DNA of 64,000 nt from Picocystis sp. L7 (lineage: Eukaryota; Chlorophyta; Picocystophyceae; Picocystales; Picocystaceae). Shown piece by piece: positions 26,914 to 36,683 of the stretch; positions within the stretch are counted from its first letter, which is position 1, and each line of letters opens with the position of its first letter. Where the stretch lies: assembly GCA_020975725.1 (NCBI GenBank), contig QXJR01000027.1:744001-808000 (forward strand). Reading direction: 5' to 3'. The position numbers and the translations under genes were made by a program. The notes below the pieces were generated by a model. That model had not been told where the DNA came from, did no database searches, and saw only the letters and a program-made list of their open reading frames with translations.

Positions 26914-29738
26914 ACACGAGAACAGGTTAACTGATTGCTCTGTTGCCTCTTCTGGTGCAATCCAACCTGTGTGATAACGCTGTGCAGGGTATTGAATGGT
27001 CAGGTTTCTTTGCTTGAGTCAAAGGAGGCGATGTACAGTGTATGACAATTTTTCTTGACTACTACAAGAAGTTTGTAACGTTTGTTTTTGTCATTTTTCA
27101 ACTCAAACATTTTCACTGGGATTGCCTGCAAAGATAATCGAGACACGATCGGTAGTACGCTCCTATTTGTGCGAAGGGGACCGTGTTTGCCAACAGCATA
27201 TGGATTCTAGCAAACTCTGGAACAAGGTTACCCAAAAAACAAGATTTTCGCATTGTGACCGTCTATGCCCAAGATTGCATCAACTCATCTGTCTACCGCA
27301 TATTCCCATCACGAGGATACATGGAGAAAGCGAGTGCAAGGCCAAAGATGAGGCTTGCTCCCCGTGAAGCAAAGAGTTAGAGCAACTAACTTTGCGCCAA
27401 GTAATGCGAGGAAATTAAGAGTATTGTAGGTGACAGACTCGTGTGAACTGTGTACCTCTTGTGAACAGTGATGGAGAAACAAGAGTCCCAAAGAAGAAAC
27501 GATGCATTGTGGTTCGTGCATCCTTAGTGGCCGCCTTCATTTGTGGGATGGATTTGCTCTCACAACGAGTTCTGTATTAGGTCCGGATCACGACTACACA
27601 AAGATCCAATGCGCACTTTCTCGAAAACCCATCATGGCTTGTAATATAGGGAGAGGCTAAGCGACATACTTCAAATTGTTGCGATATTGCACTATGGTGG
27701 TGCGACAACGATGGAGTGTCTTACCATGACACTTATGGGGCAAGTGGATCGTAAGACTTACATGTTGAGGCGTTGGACGAACATTTCGATTGATCAAATC
27801 TTGTGTGCTTGCAAAGAAACTAGTGGTGAGGCCTACTCCAACGTGACAAAGTAAAAAGAGAGATGAGAAGTCGGAGAAGCAACTTCTCTTGCTCCGGGCA
27901 TCACCCTTATCGACGAGAAAGTTTGGCTTGCGATTGAAACAAGCCCAAATGACCAACACATAGTCGAAAGGAAACTCTTTTCCAATGCTTGACGAAAGGT
28001 ACTCAATCGACTTTGTTGCGAGAATGTTGGGCCTTGGTGGAAGATATGCATGCTACGCAACATTGGCATGGCCAAACACATGATTTGGAAGCATGCCTAC
28101 ACGCCTCATGGGCGCATGGCAATGGCATTTCAAGACAACTTTCATGAGTTTGGAGGTTAGAAAGGACAAAAGTAGAAGCTTAACATGTGTTTGAGCGCTT
28201 CCTTGAAATTCGCGTTTCTCGGAAGAATCTTTTGCCCATGGAAAGTGGTGCTAGGGAATGCGCTGAAGCAGTGGCCCTTCTTGCAACGTGGGTTTTCTTT
28301 TCGCTCTTCTACCTACACATTGAGCATCGCTTCACTTCACTATCGTCACTCCCATAAAGGTACGATGCATAGAAACTACAAACTTCTGGAAGTTTCCCAT
28401 TCCATTTTGGGGTCCATCTACAAGGGTACGAAGAGAGCACGGAGCTAAACTTCGCTGCACCACCGAAGCTTTCTCTCTTAAAGCTACACCGTGAGGGACG
28501 TAGCTCGTGCTAGCCATGGGGGCTTTCGTGACGAAAACTAGGACTTACCCATGTCGCAGTGGCTTAACTAGCCGAGTTCCGTACAAAAAAATGTGGGAAT
28601 GTATCCATGTTGCCCCTTTTGGAAAACGAAGTAAAGAGCAACTTTTGCTCTTCTTGCCTCAATGTGAAACACTCAAGTTGCTTTTTCCAACTTCACTCGC
28701 GCCTCCTCGTGCATTTGAGCTGCGTGTCTACTATCTAGCTCGAAAGGGGACTGGGATGCCCAATCTCCAAAAGCAATGTTGCAGGGTAGCACATGATGAT
28801 TGGCCTTTTACAGCCGTTTGATGGAGTAAGCCCAGCATCACCAGAAGCAATCACAAATTCACATGAATTGACGAAGACTCCTACAGTTGGATGTCCAAGT
28901 GTTAGGGGAGTGTCTACCTCAACTGAATGATGAACAACCTTCACACACGTACACATCATTCCGGCGGTACCAATGCTTGTGGAAGGCAGATGTGGAACTT
29001 ACAGTGGGGTCTACCTAAGGAGACACTGCTCCCCGTGCTTCCAACCATACATGCAATATATTATCCAATACGGATACAATGACTAGTGTGGAAGTATTGT
29101 AGCGGTCAACTTGGCAAGGTGAGCACGGGCACACCAACAAAATGAGGATGCCCTTGAAATTAAGAAGGCCTACGGATTCAACGGAACATCTAAGGACGTA
29201 ATATGACTACAACATACAGGCCGTTGCTTCAGAATTCCCACAAGTAAGGCAAAAGTGCATAGGATGCGAGACTTTTGTAGTACATTCATGCCAGGACTGA
29301 AGTAAAGTGCAGAACCAAGATGGAGTAAGGCATGCTTGACGAAGAGGATCCAAAAGCTTTTTATCATGCAAGTGAATCCACCCCCTATCTGCACATCCAA
29401 AGTCACGACATTTTTGTTGCTTCATTCTGTGCCAGCCAAGGAATCCAAACACAAACTGAAGTCCTGCTGAGACATCAACGTCCATGAAATAAGCCAATTG
29501 CATGCCAACAGAGCGCTGAATCCAGAAGACACACTTTGCGACACCAGAGTTTCTTGACATGCACAGCTCCCTCGAGATATTCAGTGGAACTTCACGAACG
29601 TTTGCTTGTACATAATATGCCACAAAAAATTGGGGTTGACTAAACCAGAGCGTGCAGGGTATCACTAATTGCCTTCTGAAAAAATGGTTTGGATTCTTAG
29701 ACAAGCACCGCTTAAGAAGTCTGACATGCATATTGCTC
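26913..29738. other. 2.8-kb region without recognisable genes, probably decayed repeat DNA
   Basis: This stretch between ABCA gene B and the FANCM 3' end looks richer in A/T than its neighbours. Short frames are frequently broken. The longest is a 213-codon minus-strand frame at 29207-29848 that overlaps FANCM in another frame and matches nothing I know. A plus-strand piece (27183-27380) reads GTRLPKKQDFRIVTVYAQDC and could be a relic of a transposon protein. I see no tRNA, tandem array or LTR pair. Confidence 0.45.
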
Positions 29739-32700
29739 TCACTTCGTGCCAAGCTTTTCCCTAGAGCACTGAATGCAAAACCATCTACCTGCAGGTAAGC
29801 GATGGAGGCCAACACATTGGAAATGATATGCTGCGGGGCATCCATCACAAAGAATCAACTCCCCATCTCCAAGGCAGGCAGCACAATAGTCGAGATGTTG
29901 ACTCGCATCTTTGCTAGGTTCATTGACAGCGTCTGCCTTCAAGTTCTCTGTCCAATGTGCACTTTCATGGTACTGGTGCACATTTCCCTGGTCTACGATT
30001 CCTGAGCAGCCCATCTTAGCAAACCCTCGATTTGGATGCAGTCTTGGAGGTGAACGGAAAGCTGGAAGAGAACATCTCCTCCCGTCTTCCTGTCCAGACC
30101 ACAGAGGTGAACTGTTCCGCAGTGTCCGGCGATATACTGCCAGCATATCACGATCATCTGGTCCTCTGACTCCCGGTGATGAACCTCCTTTGGACTCACT
30201 TGCGGTGTACTGTGAAACGTTTCGATCATCAATGAATCCACTGACATCTCGGTCCAAGTCTTCATCCTCTTCATCCTCGTCGGATGAGGCATCGGCCGTG
30301 TCATCAATGAATTTTGACCTGTTGTTGCATGCTCGCCTTCTTTTCTTGTGAGTTGAAGCTCCTTCAGCATGCTGTTCAGACATTTTCTCCAAATCAATAG
30401 CTTTATGCAGTCTTTTAAGTGACTTCGTGGGAGGCTGGTAGTCCACCGGGGTGGAAATGCTGTCTTCCAGTCTGGACATTGGACTTCTATCGGATGGTGC
30501 CGTACAATGCTCAGTATCAGCCACAAGAGCCTGTGGGGAGGGACCTGCTTGACCAGTGCTGATTCCTGCATCCTGCAAAACTGCCCTGTGCGGGGATTGA
30601 GAAGACTGTATCATGGTCTGGCCAATTCCCGGGGCCTGTTGGGCGGAAGACTTGGCCAGGATGTGTGGGAAATGACCGCTTTCCTCCAACAGAGTTGTGT
30701 CCGTCCCTTTATTAGCCGGTAGAAAATTATCCTCATAGTTTTTCCTGCAGCTGTGCGATGTTGGTTGAGATCTGCATTGAAGTTCAAGTTGCTTTCCTTC
30801 CAAGACATTTGTATGCTGTCCCATCTTGCATTCAGGTGACAACCTAGGTGGAGGGGGGGGCATCTCACAAGTGGGAGTTTCTTCAGAACTGCATTGTAAC
30901 AGCTTCACAGGATGACCGCACCTAATGCCCTCCCACAATGCAGATTTGGCGTCCCCAGGCATGGCCAAATCAGAGTGCGGTACCCCTCCACCACTCTCGA
31001 CTTCCCCTCCAACTCTTGAAGGGATTTTACCGGATCCGACAGGGCGCGAAATGGATAGATTTTCTGTTTCCATCAAATGGGAACATGGAAACTGCTTCGA
31101 GTTCCCTGCCCTACCACAATCTTGGTCTGCACCTCTACTTTGTGAGTTATTCTCCAACTGGAGCGCTGGAGTGGGACAGCTTTTCTCCTCTTCCGAGACC
31201 ATCTCCAATGTTCGTGATGTATGGTGCAAGTGTTGCATGCTAGTGCCACTGAACCATTCCCACTCTTCCGTTTCGTTCTGTGCTGCCATGGCCTTGGTCG
31301 TGTCATTGTGCTCTGCCATCGCCATGTCCTCTGTGTACTGATATTCATCAAGGTCAATCTTCTTGCTTACATCTCCCATGTAATCAGATCTGCGCAGTGA
31401 GGTCGAAATCCTAGCCATGATTTGAACAAATTCCCTTGACCGTGCTGAATGAGAAACATTGGCTGTCGGAGAAAAGGAGGCCTGATATGATGGCCAAGCA
31501 AGCAGCGAAGGAACACTATGCTCTTCCTTCCATTTCCCCGACCTTCTCAAAGCCGTGCGCTCGAGTGCAGACACTGGCCGAAGAACGCTGATAGAGGCCG
31601 CCCTATCAAACTCCATATTTCCATTCTCCATCACCTCAACTGGATCTTTTCGAGCGTGCTTGATCCCTAACTTTTGCGTAATACTCAAGTCAGTCACAAT
31701 CGGTGCTGGATCACCAGGGAGCATGTAAGGACTTGCATGTGAGCACAGGCTGAATGACTGTCCACCACGTCTAAGTTGCCTGTGCAGTCTTCTAGTACGC
31801 TCCAGATTGGCTTCATAATCTTGCCGTTCCTTGCCTTGGGCGCAGATCACTACCACCGCTCCATGCCGGAAACGCCCAGTGCGCCCCATCCTCTGTATGT
31901 GCCGAGTTGGCGAGGCTGAAGAATCGAAGCATACAATTAAGTCTACGTCCGGAATATCAAGCCCTTCTTCCCCTATAGAGGTCGCCACTAGGACCTGGAA
32001 ATCAGACCTTCGGAACCTTTCCAAAATTTCCCTCTGTTCCTTCTGTGTCTGCCCTTTCTTCCCAGATTTTCCCCCTACGCCCTGCCCTATGAATTGCTCG
32101 GCTTTGACTGGAGGGGACATGCTGTTGACTGCATTGCATATAGCAACAACGCTGTCCCTCAAGTTGGTAAACACAATCACTCTACCCGCAACCTTATCAG
32201 GATTTCCTTTGTGAAAATGATCTTGTAGGATGTTTTGCAAACGCTCGATTTTCGGATGCACAATTTCTCCCTTGATAAGTCCTTGTAGCATAGCCTTGAG
32301 TTGGCGGAAGCAAGGCTCTTCCCGATACAGCCGTCCCAACGGACCCTTCACACCATCCTCAATCGCTTGCAGTGCTGTTTCAATCCCATACTTTTCCAAC
32401 TGCTCGTAGACACTTGCGAGTCGCAGGGCCTGTTGAAAGCGTAGCTCCACTTCTGCATAACGGGACTGATGTAGACTCTCTGGTGGATTGGCGCGAAAAG
32501 CCTTTTGAGCCTGCAAATAAGAAAACCGCCCTATGGATTCTACATTGGTTTTGTAGTAGACACCACAGCTCACTAGCTTCTTTACCACTGGCCGTAAGAG
32601 CCCATCTAGAAGCACCTCACGAGCATTTGAGAGGTGGTCGCTTGGCCTGACTTCAAGGACACGGATAGAACGCTTGAAACAGTACTTGGAAACATCAGGA

Positions 32701-33773
32701 TCTTCTTCCGAACGGAACTCCACCTTTGCTATTGAAAGGTTTGTGATGACACTTTGTATCTCAGAGTAAGATCCCCCTGGAGTGGCACTGAGAGCAAGTA
32801 GGCGAAAGCACGCTCCGCTGTCCTGAAGGAGTCGTGTAGAAGCTACATATGCATAGTTCCCCTGTGCACGGTGTGCTTCGTCCAGTACCATACATACCAC
32901 TTTTTGCGCCGGGCAAATTCCCTGTCGTAAATCATTTTCCAGCACCTGCGGTGTGAGGTAAAAGACACGCTTGGTTTCCCAGAGCTCCGCCCTCTCCATT
33001 GATTTTGTTTGCCCCGTCAGCTCGATCGCGTCATCTTTCGAAATTCCCATGATTTTCCAGCATGCTTCGATTTGCTGGGATACTAGTGGTCTGGTTGGAG
33101 CCATGAATAGAATTTTCCCCCCTGGAAACCACCTGTAAAAGTTGTACATGACCACTGCCGCAATGAGTGTCTTTCCCAATCCTGTGGGTAGACATACCAG
33201 CGTATTGTCAAACAACGAGGTTTGCACCATGCTGTACTGATAATCTCTCACAGGTGGTTGGGACGGGTACACCCACGTGAGAGCCGATTCTCGATCCACA
33301 GGTACACGACACTTCCGCTTTTCCCTCTCCCTCCGAAACACGCTGGAGAATATCCCATCTCCTCGACTTCCGACGGGCCTGGTCTTTTGCATGGAAGATT
33401 GAATCGATTGTCTACCAACACTAGGTTCGTGTTGGACCTCCTCTCTGCTTTTGGCGGAGCACGTCCAGTAGCAGTCTAGCGTTTTTTGCTTACCCTCTTG
33501 CGATGGTCTGGGCAATTCGGTGTTTGGCGGGAGCGACGCGGGCCCACATTCCCGTCTCTCTCCCCCTGCCACACCAAGTGCGTCTTCGAACCTGTTCTTG
33601 TGCACCATCGCTTCTGCTTCGTCTGCGGCAGCGATGGCAGCAGCCTCGAACGCTTCGTCGTCGAGGCTGCATCCTTCCACTTCGGTCCCACCATCACGTC
33701 GCTGCAGGTAGTCCTGTTCGATGGCATCGATGGCCTGCAGGTCCAGATCCTCGTAGTCGAACTCTAGCTCCAT
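29739..33773 (-). CDS. FANCM: FANCM/Mph1-type DEAH helicase with C-terminal PHD finger
   Basis: FANCM-family translocases remodel stalled replication forks and limit meiotic crossovers. The 1,344-residue protein has helicase motif I LPTGLGKT (about residue 195), DEAHRAQGNYAY (about 300), LSATPGG, the helical insert region, and motifs V-VI GEEGLDIPDVDL and HIQRMGRTGRFRHG (about 628), all in the FANCM style. A long Ser/Glu-rich linker with acidic patches (DASSDEDEEDEDLD) follows. The last 50 residues form a PHD finger: CAACLGDGELILCDGCPAAY, then HFQC and WFCIQC, with Cys4-His-Cys3 spacing. That domain binds histone H3 tails in other proteins and is not part of typical FANCM. The first ATG in the frame (33773) is taken as start. 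Single exon. Confidence 0.9.
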   Translation of the reverse strand: MELEFDYEDLDLQAIDAIEQDYLQRRDGGTEVEGCSLDDEAFEAAAIAAADEAEAMVHKNRFEDALGVAGGERRECGPASLPPNTELPRPSQEGKQKTLDCYWTCSAKSREEVQHEPSVGRQSIQSSMQKTRPVGSRGDGIFSSVFRREREKRKCRVPVDRESALTWVYPSQPPVRDYQYSMVQTSLFDNTLVCLPTGLGKTLIAAVVMYNFYRWFPGGKILFMAPTRPLVSQQIEACWKIMGISKDDAIELTGQTKSMERAELWETKRVFYLTPQVLENDLRQGICPAQKVVCMVLDEAHRAQGNYAYVASTRLLQDSGACFRLLALSATPGGSYSEIQSVITNLSIAKVEFRSEEDPDVSKYCFKRSIRVLEVRPSDHLSNAREVLLDGLLRPVVKKLVSCGVYYKTNVESIGRFSYLQAQKAFRANPPESLHQSRYAEVELRFQQALRLASVYEQLEKYGIETALQAIEDGVKGPLGRLYREEPCFRQLKAMLQGLIKGEIVHPKIERLQNILQDHFHKGNPDKVAGRVIVFTNLRDSVVAICNAVNSMSPPVKAEQFIGQGVGGKSGKKGQTQKEQREILERFRRSDFQVLVATSIGEEGLDIPDVDLIVCFDSSASPTRHIQRMGRTGRFRHGAVVVICAQGKERQDYEANLERTRRLHRQLRRGGQSFSLCSHASPYMLPGDPAPIVTDLSITQKLGIKHARKDPVEVMENGNMEFDRAASISVLRPVSALERTALRRSGKWKEEHSVPSLLAWPSYQASFSPTANVSHSARSREFVQIMARISTSLRRSDYMGDVSKKIDLDEYQYTEDMAMAEHNDTTKAMAAQNETEEWEWFSGTSMQHLHHTSRTLEMVSEEEKSCPTPALQLENNSQSRGADQDCGRAGNSKQFPCSHLMETENLSISRPVGSGKIPSRVGGEVESGGGVPHSDLAMPGDAKSALWEGIRCGHPVKLLQCSSEETPTCEMPPPPPRLSPECKMGQHTNVLEGKQLELQCRSQPTSHSCRKNYEDNFLPANKGTDTTLLEESGHFPHILAKSSAQQAPGIGQTMIQSSQSPHRAVLQDAGISTGQAGPSPQALVADTEHCTAPSDRSPMSRLEDSISTPVDYQPPTKSLKRLHKAIDLEKMSEQHAEGASTHKKRRRACNNRSKFIDDTADASSDEDEEDEDLDRDVSGFIDDRNVSQYTASESKGGSSPGVRGPDDRDMLAVYRRTLRNSSPLWSGQEDGRRCSLPAFRSPPRLHPNRGFAKMGCSGIVDQGNVHQYHESAHWTENLKADAVNEPSKDASQHLDYCAACLGDGELILCDGCPAAYHFQCVGLHRLPAGRWFCIQCSREKLGTK

Positions 33774-34140
33774 GAGTGCGCCTCCAGGGCCCTCGTGCTG
33801 CGCCCTTTCGAGGCGCAGCACGCCTCGGCGGACCGCAGCACGCGCAGCACGCGTTCGACTTTCGTTCGGATGGAGTTAATCTGCGACTTAACATCTAAAG
33901 GTTACATACGACGTAAACTTCGGGGGGGGGGGGGAAAGGAACCGGGAAGCGTGTGGACCACAGCAAACGATGGATTGCATAGGGTGGCACAAAGTACACC
34001 TGCTTGTATACACAGGAAAGAGGGAGGATTTGACGAGCTGCAATGCGTACCAGAAGCGGTATGGATTCCTGGATGGTAGAGAGGCATCCATGAACTTGGC
34101 GACACAAACGTCCAGCAGCAGCAGACGCATGCTTGGCTTC
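33774..34140. other. Intergenic region with G13 homopolymer
   Basis: These 367 bp between FANCM start and the CGLD27 stop contain a run of 13 G (33922-33934). No gene is seen. Confidence 0.5.
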
Positions 34141-34827
34141 TTATTGGGCACTCAGCCTCCAATTCAACGCCACAATGAAGAGCAGTGCGAATCCACCGCA
34201 CCCTAAAAGCGTGCTCTTCAAACGACCCAAGGCCGGTTTTACCACATATAGTCCCAAGAGTCGGTCGCGAGCCAGCACTTCCGGTGGCTTGGCCCAGATC
34301 TGCCCATCGTACCAGCCGGTTTCCTCGTAAGGAATCACTGCACTAAGTAACCGGTTGCCCACATAAGACCATCCTAAGTACACTCGAAGCACAGCCAACA
34401 ACACGACGACTAGACCGCTGCTTGCCGTGCTGAGGAAACACTCCAGCGGTTGCTCACCAGGTGCGAATGTCTGGGCCGAGATCGGCCCTCCCAGGATCGA
34501 GCTCACGGCCAGGAACAGCGTGGCTAGCTTCTTGGCATAATCTGAGTTGCTGAGTTCCGCCCAAGTGTACATGGGAGATTCTCTCAGGTGCGTCAATTCG
34601 TTCACCGGTCTCTGATCGTACGGCACGGCCATCTCCAACATCGGATCCAGTCCGCCTTCGTACGCCGGTGGCTCCATCCCTTCCCCACCCACCTGGCCAC
34701 TACTGGCGCACGCCACGCGCGCCTTTCGCAGACATGACACCCCAAGACCCCTTTCCTGCACTCCCAGTCTCCCTCCCGGCCGCACGGGAGGCCCATGTGT
34801 TGCGCGTGTGGTGCCAATTGTGCGCAT
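34141..34827 (-). CDS. CGLD27: CGLD27 / DUF1230 (Ycf36-like) plastid membrane protein
   Basis: The 228-residue protein has a Ser/Arg-rich transit-like leader to about residue 50, then the full DUF1230 domain. Landmarks are PYDQRPVNELTHLRESPMYT, two hydrophobic helices around FFLST-type sequence, LRVYLGWSYVGNRLLSAVIP and YEETGWYDGQIWAKPPEVLA followed by RDRLL, then a last helix. The family is conserved in the green lineage and diatoms, is plastid-encoded as ycf36 in red algae, and is linked to photosynthetic growth under iron limitation in Chlamydomonas and Arabidopsis. Biochemical function is unknown. It is divergent from the alpha/beta hydrolase gene, sharing a 325-bp promoter with a 22-bp palindrome. 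Confidence 0.92.
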   Translation of the reverse strand: MRTIGTTRATHGPPVRPGGRLGVQERGLGVSCLRKARVACASSGQVGGEGMEPPAYEGGLDPMLEMAVPYDQRPVNELTHLRESPMYTWAELSNSDYAKKLATLFLAVSSILGGPISAQTFAPGEQPLECFLSTASSGLVVVLLAVLRVYLGWSYVGNRLLSAVIPYEETGWYDGQIWAKPPEVLARDRLLGLYVVKPALGRLKSTLLGCGGFALLFIVALNWRLSAQ

Positions 34828-35152
34828 TGCGTGGACGACCACCGTTCGCACACGCTGCTCCTCTTCCCTCTCCTTTCCCTTTCACCCCCGAACCAGCTCC
34901 CAATCACAAGGAACGAACATCCGCTTTCGAAAGGGAAGCCTCCCGGTTCGAACCGGGAGGGCTGCCGTCCATTCGTCCGGATCACGTGGAACCCCCAGAG
35001 ATCCCGAATCCGTAGCTCGACGAGGAGGTCTGACTACAAACCTGATGATTCCTCTTCGGTTCCTGGCCAGATGAAGCGCCAGTGGTCGTCTGGGATCGAA
35101 GAGTTCCAAAAGTACACTCGGAAGGATTGTCGCCTCGGATGGACGTGCCGCA
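34828..35152. promoter_or_regulatory. Bidirectional promoter of CGLD27 and alpha/beta hydrolase genes
   Basis: This 325-bp divergent region has CTTTCGAAAGGGAA from 34924 and, next to it, a 22-bp palindrome. No gene is seen. Confidence 0.5.
34939..34960. promoter_or_regulatory. 22-bp perfect palindrome with TTCGAA core
   Basis: The inner 18 bp are TCCCGGTTCGAACCGGGA, extended by CC and GG. It is the longest of three perfect TTCGAA palindromes in divergent promoters of this window. Confidence 0.6.
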
Positions 35153-36652
35153 ATGGCGTGCTGCTTGACGACGAATGCGTGGCCATTGCTGAGGTGTAGG
35201 AGGAGAAAGAGGCAGGAGAGGAAGATGCCGACGAGGAGGGAAAATAGGACTGCCAACCGAGTGGCTGCGGGAACGGCCGACGCCATCCGAACCAATACCG
35301 AAGACGAGCAGCCCAAGTATCCGCACCTGAATCTCGACTTCCAACCAGAACTCACCAAATTGGAGGTCTTTGTCGTCAACGCCGTCTCTGTGGTCTCGTC
35401 GGCGGTGCTTGGCACGATCTTCTTTCTGTCGAGGAGCCGTGGGAAGAGCGTGTCCGGAACCGTCGGAACAGCGCTCTCGCTCTCTGCAGAACTGCTGGTG
35501 TGCGCCATAGTATTTTTTGCCGCAAGGAAAATGACTGCCAGTCTCTTCATTGAGAAGAAAGAATCCGAGTTACTGCTCCCTCCGGAAAATTTGGGAGACC
35601 CCGATTCCCTCTTTCGCGAGGTGGGCGGCCTGAAAGTGCACTTCAAGAGAACCATTCACGGAGGAACCAAGCCAGATAAGGTCCTGTGCTGTCTGCACGG
35701 TTTTGGTGCCAACACGTTCTCATGGGAAGCTGTGCAAGAGAAACTGGCCGCAGTAACAAAAGGAGAAGTTTTGGCCATGGACATGCCGGGGTTCGGGCTG
35801 ACAGAGCGTCCAGTGGAATTGAAAAAGTACTCCATGGCGACAAGTGGGCAATTGGCCATGGAACTGATGGACTTGGAGGAAGAAGAGGGAATCCTTCAGA
35901 AAGATGCAAAAAGAATACTCATTGGCCACTCGTTGGGTTGTGCCGCAGTTGCTGCTGCTGCAGTATCAGATCCATCTCGTGTTGGTGCCTTGGTTCTCGT
36001 GAACCCAGCGATCGTGGCAGCAGGGGGTGCCAAGAGAAAAGCTATCAGCATCCTCGCCAAACCGCTTGTGCTTCTCCAGCTTTTCACTGGTTTGATTATG
36101 AATACTCTCACAGCACTGTTGACCCCTTTTGTTTTACCACTTCTGCGCAGTTTGGTGCGTAGCAAGACCTTCTGGAGGCGGGGTCTTCAATCTGCTTGGG
36201 CCCGGCCGGAGCTCTTAACTGACAACACAATTGACGGATACAGAAGAAGCAAACTGGCAAGAGGGTGGGACAAGGGTTTGTGGAAGTTTTGTCGTGCAAA
36301 ACTTCTCCCCCCGAGCAATTTTGGGGCAGCTAGGGAAAGCGGATCAAGCTCAAAGGGTAGCCCGTGGCAGATTTGGAAAGCATTCAACATGTACATGTCT
36401 TCAGCAATGAAAGCTCAGCGATCTCAAGCTGAAGAGCTTGCTAATCTTGTGGAAAAACAGCAAGTGCCAGTGCTGATTATTCATGGAAGAGAGGACAGGC
36501 TCGTCCCAGCATCCAACAGCAAGCGGCTCAGCACAATGTTGCAGGGTTCAGAGTATGTAGAGCTGCATCCGTGTGGCCACGTTCCACAGGAGGAAGTGCC
36601 AGATCAGTTTGTGAACATCGTTGCGGCTTTTCTGGCATGTGGGGCTTCCTGA
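35153..36652 (+). CDS. Alpha/beta hydrolase, plastid-type N-terminus
   Basis: The 499-residue protein begins with an Arg/Cys-rich leader (MACCLTTNAWPLLRCRRRKR) and two hydrophobic helices (about residues 70-90 and 105-125). The hydrolase domain spans about 160-499: LCCLHGFGANTFSWEAV (oxyanion HGF), the elbow IGHSLGCAA with Ser260, acid in HGREDRLVP (Asp448) and CGHVPQEE (His476). It resembles plant plastid hydrolases related to haloalkane dehalogenases and pheophytinase-like esterases. The substrate is not predictable. An AATAAA lies at 36712-36717, inside the antisense of the convergent membrane-protein gene (stops 31 bp apart), so the transcripts may overlap. Confidence 0.82.
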   Translation: MACCLTTNAWPLLRCRRRKRQERKMPTRRENRTANRVAAGTADAIRTNTEDEQPKYPHLNLDFQPELTKLEVFVVNAVSVVSSAVLGTIFFLSRSRGKSVSGTVGTALSLSAELLVCAIVFFAARKMTASLFIEKKESELLLPPENLGDPDSLFREVGGLKVHFKRTIHGGTKPDKVLCCLHGFGANTFSWEAVQEKLAAVTKGEVLAMDMPGFGLTERPVELKKYSMATSGQLAMELMDLEEEEGILQKDAKRILIGHSLGCAAVAAAAVSDPSRVGALVLVNPAIVAAGGAKRKAISILAKPLVLLQLFTGLIMNTLTALLTPFVLPLLRSLVRSKTFWRRGLQSAWARPELLTDNTIDGYRRSKLARGWDKGLWKFCRAKLLPPSNFGAARESGSSSKGSPWQIWKAFNMYMSSAMKAQRSQAEELANLVEKQQVPVLIIHGREDRLVPASNSKRLSTMLQGSEYVELHPCGHVPQEEVPDQFVNIVAAFLACGAS

Positions 36653-36683
36653 TGCACACATGCTGCGCCCTTTCATGGTGCAC

